Assembly (NCBI RefSeq): GCF_910591885.1
Contig: NC_063273.1
Location: 13,236,501-13,300,500 of the forward strand
DNA length: 64,000 nucleotides
Reading direction: 5' to 3'
From: Bombus terrestris
Taxonomy: Eukaryota; Arthropoda; Insecta; Hymenoptera; Apidae
Made by a program: the position numbers and the translations under genes. This document shows, in pieces, positions 25,857 through 35,742 of this stretch. Under the pieces are notes generated by a model that was given only the letters and a program-made list of their open reading frames with translations, had not been told where the DNA came from and did no database searches. Each line of letters starts with the position of its first letter. The first letter of the stretch is position 1.

Positions 25857-26114
25857 GGCGGGAAGATAGACGTGGGCAATCTGATCGCCACGGTGACCGC
25901 CAAGGACGAGAGCTGGAATAAATTCAGGCAATTCTGCAAGACCGTCATGTGTCACAGGAGGGTGACAGTGAGGGCCTGGGAAGAGGCAAGGAGGAGAACG
26001 AGCGAAACAACAACTACGCGGAGCAATGAGGGCAAGATCATGAAACAACGGCAAACCGTAGAAGGAGACCAGCCCAGTATTCTGAACTGGCTGAGAGGAC
26101 GACATGAGCAGTAA
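25857..26114 (+). pseudogene. ORF2 C-terminal continuation beyond the UAG (copy 1)
   Basis: These 85 codons in the ORF2 frame follow the TAG at 25854-25856 and end at TAA (26112-26114). The translation has the character of an R1 ORF2 tail: a helix around SWNKFRQFCKTVM, then an Arg/Glu-rich segment (RAWEEARRR). The pre-TAG sequence ends CPKWTDRRIELENA, which in relatives leads straight into such a tail. With it, ORF2 would be 1048 codons, normal for the clade. Either a nonsense mutation has truncated ORF2, or the UAG is sometimes read through. The first in-frame ATG in this tail is at 25872, but independent translation is unlikely. Confidence 0.75.
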
Positions 26115-26222
26115 CTGCCCGAAGAAGTAGACACAACGGGGCACGAAAGGACAACTCTGATGACTGCCGACAGGTTTTACCGGGGTTGTCTGCCCCCTAA
26201 GCGGAGGAAGAAGGAGGAGGAA
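26115..26222 (+). other. 3'UTR of element copy 1
   Basis: This 108-bp sequence ends in a purine-rich run (GCGGAGGAAGAAGGAGGAGG, then AA) rather than a poly(A) tail. A short potential hairpin, GGGG-TTGTCTG-CCCC, lies at 26182-26196, just after GGTTTTACC. R1-clade reverse transcriptases are known to recognise structured 3'UTRs, so this is a plausible recognition element, but the stem is only 4 bp. Confidence 0.6.
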
Positions 26223-26237
26223 AACGTAATAGTACAT
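26223..26237 (+). repeat. Target-site duplication, right, element copy 1
   Basis: AACGTAATAGTACAT is an exact repeat of 20558-20572. After it the satellite resumes (AAAGTTAAACG) exactly as at the empty site at 12159. Confidence 0.9.
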
Positions 26238-29200
26238 AAAGTTAAACGTTGTAACATAATAATACATAACGTTATACGTTGTAACGTAATAGTATTTAAC
26301 GCTTTACGTCATATAGTGGTCCAATATAACGATATTCGATGTAAGGTAATAGTATGTAACGTTATACATCACATAGTGATCCAATATAATGTTATACGTT
26401 GTAACTTAATAGATCATAACTTGATACGTTATTACGTAATAGTATATAACGTTAGACACCATATAGTGATCCAATATAACGTTATACGATGTATCGTAAT
26501 AGTACATAACGTTATACGTTGTAACGTAATAGTATATAACCTTATACATCAAATAGTGATCCTATTACATCCTTATACATCAAATAGTGATAATATTATA
26601 CGTAATAACGTAATAGTACATAACGTTATACGTTGTAACGCAATAGTATATAACGTTTTACGTCATATAGTGATCTAATATAACGTTATACGTTATAACG
26701 TAATAGTACATAACGTTATACGTTGTAACGTAATAGTATGTAACGTTATACATCATATAGTGATCCAATCTAACGTTATACTTTCCAACATAATAGTACA
26801 TAACGTTTCACGTTGTAACGTCATAGTATTTAACGTTACACATCATATAGTGATCCAATAAAACGTTGTACGTTATAACGTAGTAGTACATAACGATATA
26901 CGTTATTACGTAATAGTATATGACGTTATACATCATATAGTGATCCAATTTAACGTTATACGCTATAACGTAATAGTACATAAAGTTAAACGTTGTAACA
27001 TAATAATACATAACGTTATACGTTGTAACGTAATAGTATATAACGTTTTACGTCATATAGTGGTCCAATATAATGTTATACGTTGTAACTTAATAGATCC
27101 TAACTATATACGTTATTACGTAATAGTTAATAACGTTACACATCATATAGTGATCAAATATAACGTTATACGTTATAACGTAATAGTACATAACGTTATA
27201 CGTTGTAACGTCATAGTATATAACGTTTTACATCATATAGTGATCCAATATAACGTTACTCGATGTAACGTAATAGTATATAACCTTATACATCAAATAG
27301 TGATAATATTATATGTAATAACGTAATAGTACATAATGATATACGTTGTAACGTAATAGTATATAACGTCTTACGTCATATAGTGATCTAATATAACGTT
27401 ATACGTTATAACGTAGTAGTACATAACGTTATACGTTGTAACGTAATAGTAAATAACCTTATACATCAAATAGTGATCCTATTACATCCTTATACATCAA
27501 ATAGTGATAATATTATATGTAATAACGTAATAGTACATAACGTTATACGTTGTAACGTAATTTTATATAACGTTACACATCATATAGCGATCCAATATAA
27601 CGTTATACGTTATAACGTAATAGTACATAACGTTATACGTTATAACGTAATAGTACATAGCGTTATACGTTATTACGTAATAGTATTTAACGTTATACGT
27701 TGTAACGTAATAATACATAACGTCATACGTTGTAACGTAATAGTATTTAACGTTATACGTCATATAGTTATCCCAATATAGCTTTATACGTTATAACGTA
27801 ATAGTACCTAACGTTATACGTTGTAACGTAATAGTATATAACGTTTTACGTCATATAGTGATGCAATATAACGTTATTCGATGTAACGTAATAGTATGTA
27901 ACGTTAAACAACATATAGTGATCCAATATAACGTTATACGTTATAACGTAATGGTACATAACGTTATACGTTATAACGTAATACTACATAACGTTCTACG
28001 TTGTAACGTAATAGTATATAACCTTATACATCATATAGTGAACCAATATATCGTTATACGCTATAACGTAATAGTACGTAACGTTATACGTTATAACGTA
28101 ATAGTACATAACGTTATACGTTGTAACGTAATAATACATAACGTCATACGTTGTAACGTAATAGTATTTAACGTTATACGTCATATAGTGATCCCAATAT
28201 AGCGTTATACGTTATAACGTAATAGTACCTAACGTTATACGTTGTAACGTAATAGTATATAACGTTTTACGTCATATAGTGATGCAATATAACGTTATTC
28301 GATGTAACGTAATAGTATGTAACGTTAAACAACATATAGCGATCCAATATAACGTTATACGTTATAACGTAATAGTACATAACGTTATACGTTATAACGT
28401 AATAGTACATAACGTTACACGTTATAACGTAATACTACATAACGTTATACGTTGTAACGTCATAGTATATAACCTTATACATCATATAGTGAACCAATAT
28501 ACCGTTATACGCTATAACGTAATAGTACGTAACGTTATACGTTATAACGTAATAGTACATAACGTTATACGTTGTAACGTAATAATACATAACGTCATAC
28601 GTTGTAACGTAATAGTATTTAACGTTATACGTCATATAGTGATCCCAATATAGCGTTATACGTTATAACGTAATAGTACCTAATGTTATACGTTGTAGCG
28701 TAATAGTATATAACGTTTTACGTCATATAGTGATCCAATATAACGTTATTCGATGTATCGTAATAGTATGTAACGTTATACGTTATAACGTAATAATACA
28801 TAACGTTATACGTTGTCACGTAATAGTATATAACGTTTTACGTCATATAGTGATCCCAATATAGCGTGATACGTTATAACGTAATAGTACCTAACGTTAT
28901 ACGTTGTAACGTAAGAGTATATAACGTTTTACGTCATACAGTGATCCAATATAGCGTTATTCGATGTAACGTAATAGTATCTAACGTTATACGTTATAAC
29001 GTAATAATACATAACGTTATACGTTGTAACGTAATACTATATAACGTTTTACGTCATATAGTGATCTAATATAACGCTATACGTTATAACGTAATAGTAC
29101 ATAACGTTAAACGTTGTAACGTAATAGTATGTAACGTTAAACATCGTATAGTCATCCAATATAACGTTATACGTTTTAACATAATAGTACATTACGTATC

Positions 29201-31177
29201 ACGTTGTAACGTAATATTATATAACGTTACACATCATATTACGATCCAATATAACGTTATACGTTATAACGTAATAGTACATAACGTTATACGTTATAAC
29301 GTAATAGTACATAACGTTACACGTTATAACGTAATACTACATAACGTTATACGTTGTAACGTATTAGTATATAACCTTATACATCATATAGTGAACCAAT
29401 ATATCGTTATACGTTATAACGTAATAGTACGTAACGTTATACGTTATAACGTAATAGTACATAACGTTATACGTTGTAACGTAATAATACATAACGTCAT
29501 ACGTTGTAACGTAATAGTATTTAACGTTATACGTCATATAGTGGTCCCAATATAGCGTTATACGTTATAACGTAATAGTACCTAACGTTATACGTTGTAG
29601 CGTAATAGTATATAACGTTTTACGTCATATAGTGGTCCAATATAACGTTATTCGATGTATCGTAATAGTATGTAACGTTATACGTTATAACGTAATAATA
29701 CATAACGTTATACGTTGTAACGTAATAGTATATAACGTTTTACGTCATATAGTGATCTAATATAACGTTATAAGTTATAACGTAATAGTACATAACGTTA
29801 TACGTTGTAACGTAATAGTATATAACGTTTTAGGTCATATAGTGATCCAATATAACGTTATTCGATGTAACGTAATAGTATGTAACGTGATACGTTATAA
29901 CGTAATACTACATAACGTTATACGTTGTAACGTAATAGTATATAACCTTATACATCATATAGTGAACCAATATATCGTTATACGTTATATCGTAATAGTA
30001 CATAACGTTATACGTTATAACGTAATAGTACATAACGTAATACGTTGTAACGTAAAAATACATAACGTTATACGTTGTAACGTAATATTACATAACCTTA
30101 TACATCATATAGTGAACCGATATATCGTTATACGTTATAATGTAATAGTACATATCGTTATACGTTGTAACGTATAGTACATAACGTTATACGTTGTAAC
30201 GTAATAATACATAACGTTATACGTTGTAACGTGATAGTATATAACGTTTTACGTTATATAGTGATCTAATATAACGTTATACGTTATAACGTAATAGTAC
30301 ATAGCGTTATACGTTATTACGTAATAGTATTTAACGTTATACGTCATATAGTGATTCTAATATAGCCTTACGCGTTATAACGTAATAGAGGATAACGTTA
30401 TACGTTGTAACGTAATAGTATATAACGTTTTACGTCATATAGTGATCCAATATAACGTTATTCGATGTAACGTAATAGTCTGTAACGTGATACGTTATAA
30501 CGTAATACTACATAACGTTATACGTTGTAACGTAATAGTATATAACCTTATACATCATATAGTGAACCAATATATCGTTATACGTTATAAAGTAATAGTA
30601 CATAGCGTTATACGTTGTTACGTAATAGTACATAACGTAATACGTTGTAACGTAACAATACATAACTTTATTCGTTGTAACGTAATAGTATATAACGTTT
30701 CACGTCATATAGTATTCCAATATATCCTTATTCGATGTAACGTTATAGTATGTAACGTTATACGTTGTAACGTAATAGTATGTAACGTTATACATCATAT
30801 AGTGATCCAATATAAAGTTATAGGCTATAACTTAATAGTTCATACCGTTATACGTTGTAACGTAATAGTATATAACCTTATACATCAAATAGTGATCCTA
30901 TTACATCCTTATACATCAAATAGTGATAATATTATACGTAATAACGTAATAGTACATAACATTATACGTTGTAACGTAATAGCATATAACGTTATACGTT
31001 GTAACATAATAGTGTAATAACGATATAAATCATATAGTGATCCAATATAACGCTTTTCGATGTAACGTAATATAATGCAACGTTATACACCATATAGTGA
31101 TCCAATATAACGTTACTCGATGTAACATAATAGCATGTAACGTTATACATCAAATAGTGATCCAATATAATATTATA

Positions 31178-31657
31178 CGTTATAACGTAATAGTACATAA
31201 CGTTATACATTATAACGTAATAGTACATAACGTTATACGTTGTAACGTAATGGTATATAACGTTACACGTCATATAGTGATCCAATATAACGTTATACGT
31301 TATAACATAATAGTACATAACGTTATACATTATAACGTAATAGTACATAACGTTATACGTTGTAACGTAATAGTATATAACGTTACACGTCATATAGTGA
31401 TCCAATATAACGTTATACGTTATAACGTAATAGTACATAACGTTATACATTATAACGTAATAGTACATAACGTTATACGTTGTAACGTAATGGTATATAA
31501 CGTTACACGTCATATAGTGATCCAATATAACGTTATACGTTATAACATAATAGTACATAACGTTATACATTATAACGTAATAGTACATAACGTTATACGT
31601 TGTAACGTAATAGTATATAACGTTATACATCTTATAGTGATCCAATATAACGTTATA
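31178..31657. repeat. 240-bp higher-order repeat, two copies (duplicate of 18421-18900)
   Basis: This is the same four 120-bp groups with the same alternating differences as at 18421-18900, carried along in the 12.77-kb duplication (offset 12757). Confidence 0.88.
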
Positions 31658-33314
31658 CGTAATAAAGTAATAGTACATAGCGTTATACGTTGTTACGTAA
31701 TAGTATTTAACGTTATACGTCATATGGTGATCCTAATATAGCGTTCTACGTAATAACGTAATAGTACATAACGTTATACGTTGTAACGTAATAGTATATA
31801 ACGTTTTACGTCATATAGTGATGCAATATAACGTTATTCGATGTAACGTAATAGCATGTAACGTTATACATCAAATAATGATCCAATATAATATTATACG
31901 TAATAACGTAATAGTACATAACGTTACACGTTGTAACGTAATAGTACATAACGTAATAGGTTGTAACGTAAAAATACATAACGTTATACGTTGTAACGTA
32001 ATAGTATATAACGTTTCACGTCATATAGTAATCCAATATATCGTTATTCGATGTAACGTTATAGTATGTAACGTTATACATCATATAGTGATCCAATATA
32101 ATCTTATGCGTTATAACGTAATAGTACATAACGTTACACGTTATAACGTAATAGTACATAACGTTATACGTTGTAACGTAATAATACATAACGTCATACG
32201 TTGTAATGTAATAGTATATAACGTTTTGCGTCATACAGTGATCTAATATAACGTTATACGTTATAACGTAATAGTACATAACGTTATACGTTGTAACGTC
32301 ATAGTATATAACGTTTTACGTCATATAGTGATCCAATATAACGTTATTCGATGTAACGTAATAGTATGTAACGTTATACATCAAATAGTGATCCAATGTA
32401 ATATTATACGTAATAACGTAATAGTACATAACGTTATACGTTGTAGCGTAATAGTACATAACGTAATACGCAGTAACGTAGAAATACATAACGTTATACG
32501 TTGTAACGTAATAGTATATAACGTTTCACGTCATATAGTAATCCAATATATCATTATTCGATGTAACGTTATAGTAAGTAACGTTATACATCATATAGTG
32601 ATCCAATATAATGTTATACGTTATAACCTAATAGATCATAACTTTATGCGTTATTACGTAATACTTTATAACGTTAAACACCATATAGTGATCCAATATA
32701 ACGTTATACGTTGTAACGTAATAGTACATAACGTTATACGTTATAACGTAATAGTACATAACGTTATACGTTGTAACGTCATAGTATATAACGTTTTACG
32801 TCATATAGTGATCCAATATAACGTTATTCGATGTAACGTAATAGTATGTAACGTTATACATCAAATAGTGATCCAATGTAATATTATACGTAATAACGTA
32901 ATAGTACATAACGTTATACGTTGTAACGTAATAGTACATAACGTTATACGTTGTAACGTAATAATACATAACGTTATACGTTGTAACGTAATAGTATGTA
33001 ACGTTATACATCATATAGTGATCCAATATAACGTTATACGTTATAACGTAATAGTAGATATCGATATACATCATATAGTGATCCAATATAACGTTACACG
33101 TTATTATGTAATAGTACATAACGATATACATCACATAGTGATCCAATATAACGTTATACGTTATAACGTAATAGTACATAACGTTATACGTTATTACGTA
33201 ATAGTATATGACGTTATACATCATATAGTTCTCCAATATAACGTTACACGTTATTATGTAATAGTACATAACGATATACATCATACAGTGATCCAATTTA
33301 ACGTTATACGCTAT

Positions 33315-33329
33315 AACGTAATAGTACAT
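33315..33329 (+). repeat. Target-site duplication, left, element copy 2
   Basis: AACGTAATAGTACAT is the same sequence, with the same satellite flank, as at 20558-20572. The shared flank shows that this copy arose by segmental duplication and not by a new insertion. Confidence 0.9.
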
Positions 33330-33484
33330 GGATGGCGGCAAGCCGAACGGACACGTGCTCGTTGCTCCGTAGGCATATCCGAAATATCCCGGTATATTAA
33401 AGAATTCGGGCGGAAAGTGCACGAAAGTGAAGTTCCTAGTGCGCCGGAATGAGTGGGAACACAAGTGATAGGTGAGCTCGCTGG

Positions 33485-33491
33485 TATAAAA
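33485..33491 (+). promoter_or_regulatory. TATA-like motif in the 5'UTR of copy 2
   Basis: TATAAAA is at the position equivalent to 20728-20734 in copy 1. It is a motif match only; its internal location and the usual lack of TATA boxes in this class argue for caution. Confidence 0.2.
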
Positions 33492-33736
33492 GCGAGAGAA
33501 ACGATTGAAAGTGCTGTGTGTGAAAAGTGTGGTTAGGGGCAGAGCGGGGGCCATCTTGGGTCGCGCGACCGAAGCGCCACCGTGCGGGCCACCTGGGTAA
33601 CCAAGGAGTGGTGGAGAGCGCCCCCGTGGAGGGCCAGTCAAAACTCCCCGCGGCGAACAGTCACGAATCGCATACACGCGGAAGGATACAGCGGGATTAT
33701 ACGACGACCGGCCACGTTGAAGGACATCCATCTCAG

Positions 33737-33877
<141 letters not shown>

Positions 33878-33897
33878 GTATATAAGACAAGCACAAT

Positions 33898-35742
33898 ATG
33901 GACAAGTACTGTAAGTCAAGTAAACTTACGGCTCAGGGGGTTTCGGAGCTTCCAGGCCCCGTCGGGGATTCGAGCAGCGTCCCAGGCTCGACCCGACGGT
34001 CACCCAACGACTGGACGAACGGCGAGGGGAAGGTCGATCCCAGGGCCTCCCCTCGTTCGGTAAACACGACCGGGGACCAAGAAACACCCGCAGTTGTCAC
34101 AGAGGAAATGACGGGCATGAAAAGCACTAGAAGATGCCTCGAATTTGATGAAGACAACGCGGGAATCATCGAGGATGTCGAGATGCCAATGCAGGCACTC
34201 AAGGACAAGACACCACTCACCGAAAAGGCGACCCGAATCGCCAAGGAAAGAATCTTCAGAGGTGACAAGGTCACCAGATATATGAGAAAGTCCCCAATGG
34301 AGGGGGGCGCGTGCATGATAACGAGAAGCCTGGCCAGGAGCCAGCCGGGGGCAACGAGGGACGAAGCGGCCAGCACCTCGGAGCCAGACACGCCGGCGGA
34401 AATGTCGGACAGCGGCAGCGAAGCGGCGGCACCAAGAGAATGGCTCAGGAGGAAGGCCATGGCGAACAGAGCAACGGCCGAGACCGAAGGCAACGACGAG
34501 GACAGCATCGTCATTAAGATGAGCGAATGGAAGGCGATGACGGAAATCATCACAGAAGTCTTCCGCGAAATCCAACACATAGGTAGCAGACTCTACCTCA
34601 TGAGCAAAAAGGATACCGACATCAAGAAAAGGAGGGACGCCATCAGTAAAAAAGCAATCAAGCTCCACTCGATGTTGGACGAGATGAGGCTCAAGAGGAA
34701 CGCGAGGACAGTCACGGCCACCAGGATGACCACCCCTCCGGGGAGGACTGAGGAGAAGGAAGGAAAAAGGAAGGAGATATCGCCCGTCGAGGGGAAGGGA
34801 GACACCAAGAGAAAGAGACCAACGACCGCGGAGGCCTCCTACGCAGGAGCCTGTGCCGGCAACAGCTCAGTAAAAGCGACCACGGAATGCACGGACAGCG
34901 ATGTAAAGGAAGACTGGATCCCTGCCCGCGGAAGGAGAGGAAAAGGAACGGACACCCCGACGGTGGTCAGGAAGGCGAACGCAGGAAGGGCGGCATTGGA
35001 CAAGCCAATGAGGCCGGAGGGACCGAAGAGGATACGTAACAGACCCGAAGCCATCCTCGTCAAAGTAGGGCAGGACAAGGAGTGGATCCAGGTCTACAAA
35101 GACTTGATGGGGGCAAGGGAATCCCTCAAAGAGAGCTGCGGGATCAGGAGGACCAGAACAGGTGACATCCTGATCGAGCTGAAAGCAGGTAGCAACGCCA
35201 AAAAGACCGCGGCCGATATGAACACGGCGCTAAGAGGCAAGGTGAGAGCGCTACCAATGCGCGACAAGACCTCCGTAGAGATTAGGGATATAGACCCGCT
35301 CGTAGGCAAGGAAGAACTAGCCAGGGAGATAGTAGAGCAACTGGGCGTAAGCGACATCACTGAGGTCGAAGTAAAGACCCTAAAAATGGCGCCGTGGGGC
35401 ACCCAATCGGCAATAGTGACGATGCCGAAAGCCTACCTGGCCAAAGAGGGGGCGAGGCGGAAGATCAGAACCGGCTTGACGATAGCCTCGATAAAGGCAC
35501 TACCAAATGTGGTAAAGTGCTTCAGATGTCACATGTTTGGGCATATCGCGAACAAGTGCACGGCGATAAGCCCTGGAAAGGAGATTTGCAGGAAGTGCGG
35601 AGCCAAAGACCACACGATAGCTGACTGCGCCAACGCACCCTGCTGCTCCATCTGCAGCAAGGAGAAAGGAGTGAAATTTGACCACGTAACCGGATCCCTG
35701 GCTTGTCCAGAATATAGAAGGCGGTTGAAAGCGGGTAAATGA
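33898..35742 (+). CDS. ORF1, gag-like nucleic-acid-binding protein of R1-clade element (copy 2)
   Basis: This 614-residue protein is identical in sequence to copy 1: low-complexity N-terminus, helical segment at about 205-268, folded region at about 382-540, and three terminal zinc knuckles starting at C541, C564 and C583. The only nucleotide difference I found in the ORF is silent, in the Ala codon at residue 439. The role is RNA binding and particle assembly, inferred from R1-clade relatives. The stop overlaps the ORF2 start by ATGA. Confidence 0.93.
   Translation: MDKYCKSSKLTAQGVSELPGPVGDSSSVPGSTRRSPNDWTNGEGKVDPRASPRSVNTTGDQETPAVVTEEMTGMKSTRRCLEFDEDNAGIIEDVEMPMQALKDKTPLTEKATRIAKERIFRGDKVTRYMRKSPMEGGACMITRSLARSQPGATRDEAASTSEPDTPAEMSDSGSEAAAPREWLRRKAMANRATAETEGNDEDSIVIKMSEWKAMTEIITEVFREIQHIGSRLYLMSKKDTDIKKRRDAISKKAIKLHSMLDEMRLKRNARTVTATRMTTPPGRTEEKEGKRKEISPVEGKGDTKRKRPTTAEASYAGACAGNSSVKATTECTDSDVKEDWIPARGRRGKGTDTPTVVRKANAGRAALDKPMRPEGPKRIRNRPEAILVKVGQDKEWIQVYKDLMGARESLKESCGIRRTRTGDILIELKAGSNAKKTAADMNTALRGKVRALPMRDKTSVEIRDIDPLVGKEELAREIVEQLGVSDITEVEVKTLKMAPWGTQSAIVTMPKAYLAKEGARRKIRTGLTIASIKALPNVVKCFRCHMFGHIANKCTAISPGKEICRKCGAKDHTIADCANAPCCSICSKEKGVKFDHVTGSLACPEYRRRLKAGK

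Larger units (their letters stand above)
20573..26222 (+). mobile_element. R1-clade non-LTR retrotransposon, copy 1 (apparently full length)
   Basis: This 5650-bp GC-rich island sits inside the AT-rich satellite. In order it has a 5'UTR of 554 bp with a (TA)n tract, ORF1 (gag-like), ORF2 (endonuclease and reverse transcriptase), and a short 3'UTR without a real poly(A) tail. It has no LTRs. A 15-bp target-site duplication flanks it, as expected for target-primed reverse transcription; R1 in 28S rDNA classically gives 14 bp. The R1-clade call rests on the ORF1 triple zinc knuckle, the ORF2 N-terminus (LQINLNR, then SEPNR), the C-terminal CCHC and the absence of RNase H. The exact family is not recognised. 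Confidence 0.93.
14890..27646 (+). repeat. 12.76-kb tandem unit, copy 1 (satellite + retrotransposon + satellite)
   Basis: This unit contains 5.68 kb of satellite, element copy 1 and 1.42 kb of satellite. It is followed directly by a second full copy. The offset is 12757 bp upstream of the (TA)n tract in the element and 12771 bp downstream of it; the 14-bp difference is explained by tract length. Upstream of about 14890 the satellite no longer matches the sequence before 27647. Differences from copy 2 are few, for example 15935 (G/T), 17612 (A/G) and 20456 (G/A). Confidence 0.92.
26223..33329. repeat. 30-bp satellite array, middle block
   Basis: This 7.1-kb satellite separates the two elements and holds no gene. 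The first 1.42 kb (to about 27646) is the downstream part of tandem unit copy 1, and the rest is the upstream part of copy 2. It includes the CCTATTACATCC monomer type at about 26560, 27478 and 30897. Its first about 410 bp match 12144-12554, the right flank of the empty site. Confidence 0.96.
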
